Assembly: GCA_039767595.1 (NCBI GenBank) | Contig: JBDNBY010000053.1 | Location: 1-42,110 of the forward strand | Origin: JBDNBY01 sp039767595 | GTDB lineage: Bacteria > Pseudomonadota > Alphaproteobacteria > Rhodobacterales > Rhodobacteraceae | DNA: 42,110 nt | Reading direction: 5' to 3' | Shown: piece by piece, positions 34,021 through 42,110 of the stretch | Layout: each line of letters begins with the position of its first letter | How positions within the stretch are numbered: the first letter of the stretch is position 1 | Position numbers and translations under genes: made by a program | Notes under the pieces: model-generated | Databases searched by the model: none | Seen by the model: the letters and a program-made list of their open reading frames with translations, nothing else | Told to the model about the DNA's origin: nothing

Positions 34021-35019
34021 ATGGCATTGCGCGTTGGAATTAATGGATTTGGCCGTATTGGCCGTAATGTTTTACGAGCCTTACTCGAACAAGGCCGCAC
34101 AGATATCGAAGTGGTCGCCATCAATGACCTCGGCCCGATCGCGACGAATGCGCATCTTTTGAAATATGATAGCGTTCATGGGCGCTTGAATACTGACGTT
34201 CAACATAATGACGAAGGCATCTTGATCAATGGCCAATTGATCCGTGTCAGCGCCGAGCGGGATCCAGCCGCCCTCGCGTGGCAAGATGTTGATATTGCGC
34301 TGGAATGCACAGGCGTATTCACGAGCAAAGCCAAAGCCGAAGCACATTTAAAAAATGGCTCTGACAAAGTACTCGTATCCGCCCCCTCGCAAGGCGCTGA
34401 TAAAACCATCGTCTACGGCGTCAATCACGGCACATTGAGCGATGCTGATTTAATCGTATCCAACGCATCGTGCACGACAAACTGCTTGGCCCCCGTGGCC
34501 AAAGTCCTGCATGACACATTCGGCATTCGCCGCGGCCTGATGACAACGGTTCATAGCTACACCGGTGATCAGCCAACGCTGGATACCATGCATTCGGACC
34601 TCTATCGCGGACGCGCTGCGGCAATGAATATGATCCCAACGTCCACAGGGGCCGCGCGCGCCGTTGGTCTTGTCTTGCCCGAGCTGGCAGGCAAGCTGGA
34701 CGGCACCGCCATTCGCGTTCCCACGCCTAATGTCTCTTGTGTCGATCTGACCGTCGAGTTGAACAAAGACACCACCGAAGACGAGGTCAACGCCGCCCTT
34801 ACCCTCGCGGCGCAGGGCCAATTGAACGGAGTGCTTGGCGTCACGTCAGAGCCGCTCGTTTCGATGGATTTCAACCACAATCCCCTCAGCTCGTGCATCG
34901 CACTCGATCAAACGAAATTGATCGAAGGCAATATGCTACGTGTTTTGTCGTGGTATGACAACGAATGGGGCTTTAGCAACCGCATGCTCGACACAGCCGT
35001 TGCAATGAGCCAAGCTTAA
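34021..35019 (+). CDS. gap: glyceraldehyde-3-phosphate dehydrogenase, paralogue 2 (NAD type)
   Basis: 332 aa, closely similar to the copy at 32645 through most of its length. Catalytic Cys151 in SNASCTTNCLAP, RVPTPNVSCVDL, NEWGFSNRM. It keeps Asn35-Asp36 (AINDLGPI), the usual mark of NAD specificity, so it is the likely glycolytic enzyme. ATG 34021 is preferred over ATG 34000 because AAGAGGA lies between them at proper distance. It ends 12 bases from convergent coaD. Confidence 0.95.
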   Translation: MALRVGINGFGRIGRNVLRALLEQGRTDIEVVAINDLGPIATNAHLLKYDSVHGRLNTDVQHNDEGILINGQLIRVSAERDPAALAWQDVDIALECTGVFTSKAKAEAHLKNGSDKVLVSAPSQGADKTIVYGVNHGTLSDADLIVSNASCTTNCLAPVAKVLHDTFGIRRGLMTTVHSYTGDQPTLDTMHSDLYRGRAAAMNMIPTSTGAARAVGLVLPELAGKLDGTAIRVPTPNVSCVDLTVELNKDTTEDEVNAALTLAAQGQLNGVLGVTSEPLVSMDFNHNPLSSCIALDQTKLIEGNMLRVLSWYDNEWGFSNRMLDTAVAMSQA

Positions 35020-35036
35020 GGCGCCGAGCCCTTAAG
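35015..35036. repeat. inverted repeat containing both convergent stop codons
   Basis: CTTAAGG (35015-35021) and CCTTAAG (35030-35036) hold the gap2 TAA and the coaD TAA on opposite strands. It may act as a weak bidirectional barrier, but no T-run follows on either strand. Confidence 0.45.
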
Positions 35037-35538
35037 ACGCAGGCACCGCGCCAAACTTATCGCGCAGCCGTTGCTCGACCATAGGTGAGACAAATTTTGA
35101 TATGTCGCCGTCAAGGCGGCATATTTCTTTGACCAGCTTCGAGGCAATCGCCTGATGACGCGCTTCTGCCATCAAAAACACCGTTTCAATCGAACTATCC
35201 ATCGCACGGTTCATGCCGACCATTTGAAACTCGTATTCAAAATCGGCAACAGCCCGCAAGCCGCGGATAATCACAGAGGCCCCCACATCACGCGCGCAAT
35301 CTATCAAAAGGTTTTCAAAGGGATGCACAACGATCTCAATCCCCGTCTGGCTTGAGATATTAGCGATTTCTTGGGTGAGCATGTCAACGCGCTCTTCTAA
35401 ATCAAAGAGTGGTTTTTTATCGCGATTGATCGCCACACCGACGACCAAACGATCGACCAAGGCACTCGCGCGTTGCATAATATCGCGATGCCCATTGGTC
35501 ATGGGGTCGAACGTTCCTGGATATAAACCTACGCGCAT
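35032..35538 (-). CDS. coaD: phosphopantetheine adenylyltransferase
   Basis: Penultimate step of coenzyme A synthesis. 168 aa nucleotidyltransferase. N-terminal VGLYPGTFDPMTNGHRDI with the T/HxGH motif (His17), GLRAVADFEYEFQMVGMNR in the middle, and ASKLVKEI corresponding to the ISSxxVKE motif. Convergent with gap2. Confidence 0.96.
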   Translation of the reverse strand: MRVGLYPGTFDPMTNGHRDIMQRASALVDRLVVGVAINRDKKPLFDLEERVDMLTQEIANISSQTGIEIVVHPFENLLIDCARDVGASVIIRGLRAVADFEYEFQMVGMNRAMDSSIETVFLMAEARHQAIASKLVKEICRLDGDISKFVSPMVEQRLRDKFGAVPAS

Positions 35539-35597
35539 GTGATCACTCCGACTTAGTTGGCGGCACGAAACAATATTGCGCGCGTAGGTGCAAGGGG

Positions 35598-36032
35598 TTA
35601 ATTCCCCGCAATCATCCCTTCGAGGGCTTTGTTCTCCATTTGCAGCTGATCAAGCTGCGCTTTTACGGCGTCGCCGATGGTGACAATGCCCAAAAGCTTG
35701 CCCTCCTCGACCACTGGCATATGGCGAAATCGCCCTTGGGTCATCCGTTCTAAGACATCTTGCACCGTGGCGGATTTTTCCGTCGTTTTCAAATTGCGCG
35801 TCATATGCGTGCCGACGGTCTCTTCCAAGGATTGCGGCCCTTTATTCGCCAATACACGCACAATGTCCCGCTCGGAAATAAGTCCCCTCAGCGTACCGTC
35901 CTCATCTGTCACGAGAATAGAACCAATGTTGTGATGTGCCATAATATTGGCAATTTCACGCATCCGTTCACTTTGCGAAACTGTGATGACACCGCGCGCG
36001 CCTTGTTCATTCAAAAGATGTTGAACGAGCAT
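35598..36032 (-). CDS. CBS domain protein (paired CBS)
   Basis: 144 aa made of two CBS motifs: about 10-65 (GVITVSQSERMREIANIMAH...LRGLISERDIVRVLA) and about 75-135 (MTRNLKTTEKSATVQDVLER...LLGIVTIGDAVKAQL). Stand-alone CBS pairs bind adenine nucleotides and act as energy or redox sensors of partner enzymes. The partner is not evident from the neighbours coaD and uvrA. Confidence 0.88.
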   Translation of the reverse strand: MLVQHLLNEQGARGVITVSQSERMREIANIMAHHNIGSILVTDEDGTLRGLISERDIVRVLANKGPQSLEETVGTHMTRNLKTTEKSATVQDVLERMTQGRFRHMPVVEEGKLLGIVTIGDAVKAQLDQLQMENKALEGMIAGN

Positions 36033-36122
36033 CGAACCCTCCTTTTTATAAATGTACCAAGGATGGTGCTGCTCAGGTATGAAATTGTCAATAATTAATT
36101 TTAACGGGCAGATTTTGTAATT

Positions 36123-38960
36123 TTATTTCAACATGCCCTTTAAATAATGCCCTGTGTGACTCTCTTTGACCGCTGCAATCTCTTCTGGGGTGCCTTCAGC
36201 AACGATTTCGCCGCCGCCATCGCCGCCTTCGGGCCCGATATCAATGATCCAATCGGCGGTTTTGATGACATCTAAGTTATGCTCGATCACAACGACTGTG
36301 TTGCCTTGATCGGCCAACTCATGCAGCACCTCGAGGAGTTTGCGTACATCCTCAAAATGAAGCCCCGTCGTCGGCTCGTCCAGAATATAAAGGGTGCGAC
36401 CAGTCGAGCGTTTGGCCAATTCTTTGGACAGTTTAACGCGCTGCGCCTCGCCACCAGACAAGGTGGTCGCCTGCTGTCCCACTTTGATATAGCCCAGCCC
36501 CACGCGCATCAACGCATCCATTTTCTCGCGAATAGAGGGCACTGCTTGAAAGAACTCTTGCGCATCCTCGACCGTCATGTCCAACACATCGGCGATGCTT
36601 TTGCCTTTGAATTTAATCTCGAGCGTTTCGCGGTTATAGCGCGCGCCTTTGCAAGTCTCGCAAGTGACATAGACATCGGGCAAAAAGTGCATTTCGATTT
36701 TGATCACGCCATCCCCTTGGCACGCCTCGCAGCGCCCGCCTTTGACGTTGAACGAAAACCGACCAGGCTTATAGCCGCGGGTTTTCGCCTCGGGTAGGCC
36801 CGCGAACCAATCGCGGATCGGGGTAAAGGCGCCGGTGTACGTCGCGGGGTTTGACCGCGGCGTGCGCCCAATTGGGCGTTGGTCGATATCGATGACTTTG
36901 TCGAGGAATTCCAAACCTTTGATCGTCTCGCATGGCGCGGGGTTCTGCTTGGCCCCGTTCAATCGCATTGAGGCGGTTTTAAACAGAGTTTCGATGGTCA
37001 ACGTGGATTTTCCACCGCCCGAGACGCCGGCCACACAGACAAATTTGCCCAATGGGAAATCGACCGAGACATTTTTAAGGTTATTGCCCGTGGCCCCCAC
37101 AACGCGCAGCGCCTTGCCATTGCCCTCGCGGCGGGCTTTGGGCACGGAAATCTCGCGCACGCCCGAGAGATACTGACCTGTGATAGACTCCGTATTGGCC
37201 GCAATCTGCGCAGGTGTGCCATGCCCGATGACATGTCCCCCATGCACACCGGCCCCCGGCCCAATGTCAAAGACATAATCCGCCTCGCGAATGGCATCTT
37301 CGTCATGTTCCACCACGATCACCGTATTTCCCTGATCCCGCAAGTTTTTCAGCGTCGTCAACAGCCGGTCGTTGTCACGTTGGTGCAGGCCAATCGACGG
37401 CTCATCGAGGACATAGAGCACCCCCGTCAGACCCGAGCCAATTTGCGACGCCAGTCTGATCCGCTGACTTTCGCCGCCAGACAGTGTGCCCGCGTTCCGG
37501 CTCAGCGTGAGGTATTCCAAGCCAACATTGTTCAAAAATCCAAGGCGTTCGTGAATTTCCTTGAAAATCGCCTGACCAATTTGTTGTTTTTGCACGCTCA
37601 TTGTGTCTGGGGCCGCCTTGACCCATGCCAGCGCCTCTTTGATAGACATTTGCACCACTTGGCCCACATGCACGCCCGCGATTTTGACCGCCAATGCCTC
37701 TGGACGAAGGCGATAACCGCCGCAGTCATGACAGGGCTGCTGACCTTGATAGCGTTCAAATTCTTCGCGCACCCACGAACTATCGGTCTCGCGATAGCGG
37801 CGCTGCATATTGGGAATAACCCCTTCAAAGACGCGGCTGATTTGATACACGCGCCCCCCTTCGTCATAGCGGAATTGAATTTCCTCATCGCCCGACCCAT
37901 AGAGGAACACTTGCTGCACATGCGCAGGCAGATCTTTCCATTTTACCTTGGGGCTAAATTCGTAATGCTTGGCAAGGGCTTGAATTGTTTGGATGAAATA
38001 CGGGCTCTTGCCTTTGCGCCACGGGGCCAAAGCGCCATCTTCAATCTTGAGATCTTGATCGGGAACAACGAGGCGCTCGTCAAAAAACAACTCACTGCCC
38101 AAGCCATCACAGGTCGGACAGGCGCCAAATGGCGCGTTGAAGGAAAAAAGCCGCGGCTCAATTTCAGGGATCGTAAAGCCGCTCACGGGACAGGCAAAGT
38201 TTTCCGAAAACGTCGTGCGCTCTGGATCGCCCTCTTTGGGCGCCGTTTCAAAAATCGCAATGCCATCCGCCAAATCGAGCGCCGTGCGCAAACTGTCGGC
38301 CAATCGTGTCTCAAGCCCCTCTTTGATCACGAGGCGATCCACGACAACATCAATGTCATGACGGTATTTCTTATCGAGGGTCGGCGGCGCATCCAATTCG
38401 TAAAACGCGCCATCAACTTTGACCCGCTGAAACCCTTGCTTGCGCAGCTCAAGGAATTCCTTTTTATACTCGCCTTTGCGATCGCGAACAATCGGCGCCA
38501 AAAGATAGCCGCGCGTGCCCTCTGGGATGGCCATCATTTGATCGACCATATCTTGGACTTGCTGCGCTTCGATGGGCTCGCCTGTGGCGGGACTAAAGGG
38601 CGTACCAGCGCGGGCAAAAAGCAGCCGCATATAATCATAAATCTCAGTCACCGTGCCCACGGTCGAGCGCGGATTTTTCGACGTTGTCTTTTGCTCAATC
38701 GAAATGGCAGGGCTGAGGCCGCTGATATGATCAACGTCAGGTTTTTCCATCATATCAAGGAATTGGCGGGCATAGGCGCTGAGGCTTTCGACATAGCGGC
38801 GCTGCCCTTCGGCATAGATCGTATCAAAGGCAAGCGAGGATTTCCCTGACCCAGACAGCCCCGTGATCACCACCAGCTGATCGCGCGGAATATCAACATC
38901 AACCCCTTTGAGGTTATGCTCTCGTGCGCCGCGGACTTCGATATATTTCTGCTCTGCCAT
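36123..38960 (-). CDS. uvrA: excinuclease ABC subunit A
   Basis: Damage-recognition ATPase of nucleotide excision repair. 945 aa. First Walker A GLSGSGKS at 34-41, second GVSGGGKST near 643. ABC signatures TLSGGESQRIRLAS and TLSGGEAQRVKLSKEL. Zinc-binding CxxC pairs occur in GACPTCDGLG, CHDCGGYRLRP, RCEACQGDG and TCETCKG. No GAAC-N7-GAAC or GTTC-N7-GTTC box is visible in the 159 bases upstream, so direct LexA control is not supported, although uvrA is SOS-regulated in many bacteria. Confidence 0.97.
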   Translation of the reverse strand: MAEQKYIEVRGAREHNLKGVDVDIPRDQLVVITGLSGSGKSSLAFDTIYAEGQRRYVESLSAYARQFLDMMEKPDVDHISGLSPAISIEQKTTSKNPRSTVGTVTEIYDYMRLLFARAGTPFSPATGEPIEAQQVQDMVDQMMAIPEGTRGYLLAPIVRDRKGEYKKEFLELRKQGFQRVKVDGAFYELDAPPTLDKKYRHDIDVVVDRLVIKEGLETRLADSLRTALDLADGIAIFETAPKEGDPERTTFSENFACPVSGFTIPEIEPRLFSFNAPFGACPTCDGLGSELFFDERLVVPDQDLKIEDGALAPWRKGKSPYFIQTIQALAKHYEFSPKVKWKDLPAHVQQVFLYGSGDEEIQFRYDEGGRVYQISRVFEGVIPNMQRRYRETDSSWVREEFERYQGQQPCHDCGGYRLRPEALAVKIAGVHVGQVVQMSIKEALAWVKAAPDTMSVQKQQIGQAIFKEIHERLGFLNNVGLEYLTLSRNAGTLSGGESQRIRLASQIGSGLTGVLYVLDEPSIGLHQRDNDRLLTTLKNLRDQGNTVIVVEHDEDAIREADYVFDIGPGAGVHGGHVIGHGTPAQIAANTESITGQYLSGVREISVPKARREGNGKALRVVGATGNNLKNVSVDFPLGKFVCVAGVSGGGKSTLTIETLFKTASMRLNGAKQNPAPCETIKGLEFLDKVIDIDQRPIGRTPRSNPATYTGAFTPIRDWFAGLPEAKTRGYKPGRFSFNVKGGRCEACQGDGVIKIEMHFLPDVYVTCETCKGARYNRETLEIKFKGKSIADVLDMTVEDAQEFFQAVPSIREKMDALMRVGLGYIKVGQQATTLSGGEAQRVKLSKELAKRSTGRTLYILDEPTTGLHFEDVRKLLEVLHELADQGNTVVVIEHNLDVIKTADWIIDIGPEGGDGGGEIVAEGTPEEIAAVKESHTGHYLKGMLK

Positions 38961-39119
38961 CTGAAAACCTCTCGCTCAGAGCCTTTGAGATAGTCTCTTT
39001 TGCACCTAAGTCCAAGGGGCATCATCTTTGACATCGGCATTATCTTGCAACGGCACGCGGCGATCGTTAGGACATGTCTTAAGTTGATCCAATTTGCGCC
39101 AAACTAAAGGAGCGTCCAA

Positions 39120-40055
39120 ATGACATCCGTTGTTCTCGTGGCCGATATTGGCGGCACCAACACCCGCATTGCCCCCGCGCGCGAGGGGCAGATCGATGTC
39201 GGCGCGGTGACGAAATATCGCAACGCCGATCATCCGCATTTAGAGAATATCCTCTCACTTGAAATTGCCAAACATGCCCCGACGCAGCTGTGCATCGCGC
39301 TGGCCGGCCCTATTCAAAATGGCGTTGGCAGCATGACAAATTTGCCATGGGTGATTGATCCAAGCGCGATCCAACAGACCTTTGACCTCAGGGGATGTTT
39401 TTTACTCAATGACCTTCAGGCACAAGCTTGGGCGATCACTACGCTCCATGATGAAACGCTCGAGACATGGGTGGACGCGCCGCGCCGCGCCGATGGCACG
39501 GCCTTGGTGTTTAATATTGGCACGGGCTGTAATATCGCCGTGCAGCATGTCAGCGAACAAGGCCGTTTTGTGCCACCCGCCGAAGCCGGCCATACAGATT
39601 TGACCGTCAAATCCGAGCAAGAGTTTCACTTGCGCGCGTTTTTGGCGGCTGAATATGGCGAGCCATCGGTTGAGGGGCTTTTGTCTGGGCGTGGCCTTGT
39701 ATCGGCCTATCATTTCTTTGGCGGCGCGGCGGGCACCGAGCCGGCCCAGATCATCAACGAATGCCGCGTAGATCGCACAAGCATTGCCGCGCAGGCCGTT
39801 GATATCGTTTTGAAAAAGCTCGCCGACTGCATCGGCGACCACGCCTTGATTCATATGCCCGTAGGCGGTATTTACCTCGTTGGCGGCGTGATCCATCATT
39901 TGGCGGAATTCAAAGATGATCGATTTGACGCGGCCTTTTATGACAAGGGGCGATTTGGGGATTTCATGCGGCAATTCGCTGTGATGCGGGTACGTGATGA
40001 TCTGGCCGCTCTCAAAGGATGCTACACGTTCCTACGCTCTCAGCCATCACGATGA
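39120..40055 (+). CDS. glk: glucokinase
   Basis: Phosphorylates glucose for the Entner-Doudoroff/pentose route. 311 aa of the Glk (non-ROK) family. ATP loop VADIGGTNTRIA (7-18), LLNDLQAQAWA with the catalytic Asp, NIGTGCNIAV, and PAEAGHTDL. It lacks the CXCGXXGCXE motif of ROK kinases. An AAAGGAG ribosome site lies 7 bases before ATG. The end overlaps the convergent PaiB-like gene by 16 bases. Confidence 0.88.
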   Translation: MTSVVLVADIGGTNTRIAPAREGQIDVGAVTKYRNADHPHLENILSLEIAKHAPTQLCIALAGPIQNGVGSMTNLPWVIDPSAIQQTFDLRGCFLLNDLQAQAWAITTLHDETLETWVDAPRRADGTALVFNIGTGCNIAVQHVSEQGRFVPPAEAGHTDLTVKSEQEFHLRAFLAAEYGEPSVEGLLSGRGLVSAYHFFGGAAGTEPAQIINECRVDRTSIAAQAVDIVLKKLADCIGDHALIHMPVGGIYLVGGVIHHLAEFKDDRFDAAFYDKGRFGDFMRQFAVMRVRDDLAALKGCYTFLRSQPSR

Positions 40056-40657
40056 CGCGCCATAGCGACGGCCAGCTCATCGTGTGAGCGCGCCTCCATC
40101 TCGCGCATGACATTCGCATGATCCCCCTCGTCACGGTTTTGGCTTAGCTTGCTTTTACTCTCAACACGGGTGATCTCGATCTCAAGACCAACAATATCAG
40201 CCAAGCGATCGCGCATAAAATCCTGCGGTGCGTCGCCCATTTTCCATGCCTCTGTGCCGTTCGTGCGCGTTTCAAATTCAGATGTCAGCGCATGGACCAA
40301 GCGGCGTTTGCTCGCCTCATCGTGATAGAACCTAATCTTGCCATGCACATGCACCACTTGGTAATTCCAAGTGGGCACATGTTTGTGATGCTCTGCTTTG
40401 CTAGGATACCAATTGGGCGAGACATAGGCATCCGCCCCATGAAAAATGGCCAGAACGTCGGCACCATCGGCCAATTCGCGGTGCATATCATTGGCCTTGG
40501 CCAAATGCCCGATCAATCTATCCCCTCGCCGCAGTAAGGGCAGATAAGAGACGTTCAGCTCAGGGGTCTGATACACGACGGAGGCCAAAGGATGGTCCGC
40601 CATCACAGCAGCGATAGCCGCCTCGTCCTGCTCATGAAAATGCTCTGGAATGTACAT
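40040..40657 (-). CDS. FMN-binding negative transcriptional regulator, PaiB family
   Basis: 205 aa. The opening MYIPEHFHEQDEAAIAAVMADHPLASVV and the central FHGADAYVSPNWYPSK...PTWNYQVVHVHG are characteristic of PaiB/FMN-binding split-barrel proteins. The family was named for a Bacillus protease repressor, but many members are probably flavin- or haem-binding enzymes; regulation here is not shown. No DNA-binding domain is visible. Confidence 0.87.
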   Translation of the reverse strand: MYIPEHFHEQDEAAIAAVMADHPLASVVYQTPELNVSYLPLLRRGDRLIGHLAKANDMHRELADGADVLAIFHGADAYVSPNWYPSKAEHHKHVPTWNYQVVHVHGKIRFYHDEASKRRLVHALTSEFETRTNGTEAWKMGDAPQDFMRDRLADIVGLEIEITRVESKSKLSQNRDEGDHANVMREMEARSHDELAVAMARHRDG

Positions 40658-40766
40658 GCTAGCCCCCTCTATGTGCGATGCTTTAGATTACTCCGATGCC
40701 AAGCGCCTGTCCATCGCTCGCCCCTCAGATATTGACATAGCGCACGCACTCTAGCAGTGTGTCTGT

Positions 40767-41165
40767 ATGAATTTTCAACATTTAATTGCACAGCCCACCC
40801 CGATTCCCCTACACGCGATTGCCGCGCTCTTGGCCATTCTTATCGGCGGGTGGCAGCTGTTTGCCCACAAAGGCGATAGGCCGCATAAAATATTAGGATA
40901 TATTTGGGTCTCACTGATTTTGATCGTGAGCGTCAGCAGTTTTTGGATCCATACCTTCAATCACTTTGGCCCGTTCAGCGCGATTCACCTTCTCTCGGTC
41001 TTTACGATCGTGACAACTCTACGCGCCGTACGGTCGGCCCGCGCCGGCAAAATCATCGCTCATCAACGGCAAATGAAGTCGCTCTATGCCCTCGCGCTCA
41101 TCCTCACGGGCGCCTTCACTTTGCTGCCCGGGCGCGTGATGCACACAGTGTTGTTTATGAATTGA
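40767..41165 (+). CDS. DUF2306 domain membrane protein
   Basis: 132 aa with four predicted membrane segments (about 15-33, 43-61, 68-87, 107-121). Conserved DUF2306 features are HKGDRPHKILGYIW at the first loop, FSAIHLLSVFT and AHQRQMKSLY. Histidines at membrane borders suggest a haem or metal role, unproven. It stands alone. Confidence 0.82.
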   Translation: MNFQHLIAQPTPIPLHAIAALLAILIGGWQLFAHKGDRPHKILGYIWVSLILIVSVSSFWIHTFNHFGPFSAIHLLSVFTIVTTLRAVRSARAGKIIAHQRQMKSLYALALILTGAFTLLPGRVMHTVLFMN

Positions 41166-41180
41166 TCCCACCCACGCCAT

Positions 41181-41210
41181 AAAAAAGGGCCGCGAAAACC
41201 GCAGCCCTTT
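41181..41210 (-). terminator. terminator between the DUF2306 gene and the AT-rich region
   Basis: AAAGGGC (41184-41190) pairs with GCCCTTT (41204-41210), with an inner GCG/CGC. On the minus strand the stem is followed by T6; on the plus strand only TTT follows. It therefore fits the minus-strand P-loop gene at least as well as DUF2306. Confidence 0.72.
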
Positions 41211-41304
41211 AGAATTTTGAAATATCGAGATGTTTCGATCAACGCTTCGCTATTCGGTATATTTGTTTATGTATCAAAAACAATTACTTAATGTATATGA
41301 ATAT

Positions 41305-41320
41305 ATAATGCTAGCATTAT
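41305..41320. repeat. 16-base perfect palindrome in the AT-rich region
   Basis: ATAATGCTAGCATTAT at 41305-41320, followed by a second ATGCTAGC at 41319-41326. It lies in a 216-base interval (41166-41381) with no gene. It could be an operator or part of an old insertion boundary. Confidence 0.45.
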
Positions 41321-41381
41321 GCTAGCCTGATTGAGCCTATAATTCAAACATTCTGCATTCGAAGCATTTAATACAAAGCGC

Positions 41382-41879
41382 CTATTTAAATATTGAAAAT
41401 TCAACAGCTCCATTTCGGAAGTCATAAATATTTTTAACAAAAATAATTTTTTTTCTGCTTGATAAGCGATATACTGCCTCAAAAACATCAGGCTCAACGC
41501 TTCTCTTAAACCAAAAAATTACACTCAAAACTTTATAAATCGGCGCTGGTTTTTCTCGTCGTAAAAAAGCAACTACCCAACGAAAAAACGCGAGTTTCAC
41601 ACTTGTAAAAATACTTGGACACGAAACAATAATAATATCTGCCAATTGGCAACTTCGATTAAAAAATAACTCAGTTCCATAGCCATCAATAATCCAACTG
41701 TCGCTATGCTCGATGAAATTCATAAAACTGATATATGACTTTTCGTCACTTACTTTGTTCCAGTTGCTGTCCCAAATTATTTTGTCTAATTCAAAATAAT
41801 CTATGTTATATTTCCTCGATACATATTTTGAAAAAGTGGATTTTCCAGAACCAGCATTTCCAACAATATATAGTTTCAC
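41382..41879 (-). CDS. P-loop kinase-like protein (FlaR/topology-modulation/adenylate kinase-like)
   Basis: 165 aa. Walker A GNAGSGKST (7-15), then FELDKIIWDSNW and SWIIDGYGTELF, the pattern of FlaR/DNA topology modulation-type proteins, which are adenylate kinase-like P-loop NTPases. Substrate unknown. Base composition is clearly AT-rich (Lys, Ile, Asn, Phe, Tyr in excess), unlike all genes to its left, which suggests horizontal gain. Confidence 0.78.
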   Translation of the reverse strand: MKLYIVGNAGSGKSTFSKYVSRKYNIDYFELDKIIWDSNWNKVSDEKSYISFMNFIEHSDSWIIDGYGTELFFNRSCQLADIIIVSCPSIFTSVKLAFFRWVVAFLRREKPAPIYKVLSVIFWFKRSVEPDVFEAVYRLSSRKKIIFVKNIYDFRNGAVEFSIFK

Positions 41880-42110
41880 GCTTTACCTCATTTATTCCAA
41901 CATCACTATGCCAGTCTGCCCCTTGTGCAACAGCATCTTCGATAACCCACAAAACGCCAAATTTCTCGCCAAAACGCACACACAGCGCCCTTGCACCGTG
42001 TAGCACTCAACGCACCCTACCCTCAAAAAACCCCATCACAGCAAGCACACACGTGGAGTACGCCCCATACCCATATCTCTCTAACATCGATTTAGCTGTA
42101 CGAGCTGGGA
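41880..42110. other. right edge without a recognised gene
   Basis: Both strands have short open frames (for example a 66-codon frame at 41806-42006 on the minus strand, overlapping the P-loop gene), but none resembles a known protein. It contains runs such as CCTCAAAAAACCCC and may be a degraded gene or the start of another accessory segment. Confidence 0.3.

Noticed and set aside
37221..38849. A 542-codon open frame antisense to uvrA
   Set aside because: It is a shadow of the strongly conserved uvrA frame; composition is Arg/His/Ile-rich and shows no domain.
38961..39119. An SOS box in front of uvrA
   Set aside because: No GAAC-N7-GAAC or GTTC-N7-GTTC is visible in the interval, although uvrA is often LexA-regulated.
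41806..42006. A 66-codon open frame on the minus strand at the right edge
   Set aside because: It overlaps the start of the P-loop gene, resembles nothing I know and the competing plus-strand frame is equally long.
1..42110. CRISPR arrays, tRNA or rRNA genes, insertion sequences
   Set aside because: No regularly spaced direct repeats, no cloverleaf with GGTTCGA-type T arm, no rRNA signature and no transposase were found on reading both strands.

Overview
The window reads as chromosomal DNA of a marine-type alphaproteobacterium, most probably Rhodobacteraceae (Roseobacter group). The reasons are the gene orders (trpGDC-moaC-moeA-lexA; ccmE-ccmF-ccmH next to argC; tkt-gap), a GAAC-N7-GAAC SOS box of the alphaproteobacterial type in front of lexA, a gene-transfer-agent (GTA) type endolysin/holin pair, and a LysR regulator whose N-terminus matches my memory of the LsrB/VtlR group. 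Most of the window is densely packed core metabolism. The two edges (1-332 and 41.2-42.1 kb) are visibly AT-richer and poorer in recognisable genes.

Layout. 0.3-5.8 kb: pdxH, divergent from fabI-gpt-ppiD-like-trpE. 5.9-7.5 kb: an inward-facing YibQ-type divergent polysaccharide deacetylase. 7.7-12.4 kb: trpG-trpD-trpC-moaC-moeA joined by 4-base ATGA overlaps, then lexA under its own SOS box. 12.4-17.2 kb: comEC on the minus strand, then gltX and gltA. 17.2-25.0 kb (all minus): acyltransferase-murI-argC-ccmE, then the GTA-type endolysin and holin, then ccmF-ccmH-enoyl-CoA hydratase. 25.2-29.3 kb: LysR regulator, a candidate small RNA, purL, bolA, grxD. 29.4-30.3 kb: zapA with a coiled-coil partner (minus). 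30.3-35.0 kb: a structured intergenic element, tkt, two GAPDH genes and a tiny membrane protein. 35.0-39.0 kb: coaD, a CBS protein and uvrA (minus). 39.1-41.2 kb: glucokinase, a PaiB-like protein and a DUF2306 membrane protein. 41.4-41.9 kb: an AT-rich P-loop kinase-like gene.

How the parts work together. tkt, gap, gap2 and glk cover the pentose-phosphate/Entner-Doudoroff/triose part of central carbon metabolism. Both gap genes carry LacI-family-type palindromes (core GTTAGCGCTA), consistent with a CceR/PckR-like regulator. trpE and trpGDC give most of tryptophan synthesis. lexA, comEC and the GTA lysis pair are three genes connected with gene-transfer-agent biology in relatives, but no GTA structural genes lie here.

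Most interesting observations: (1) the lysis genes sit inside the cytochrome c maturation operon, and the endolysin Shine-Dalgarno is the 3' arm of a perfect hairpin followed by T6 directly before ATG; (2) a compact unannotated small-RNA gene lies directly downstream of the LsrB/VtlR-like LysR gene, with promoter, TGCA dyads, a CTCCCT anti-Shine-Dalgarno segment and a terminator; (3) shared LacI-type operators at two GAPDH genes that differ at the cofactor-selecting residue; (4) mutually exclusive hairpins over the gltA ribosome binding site; (5) a long-range folded element between zapA's operon and tkt.
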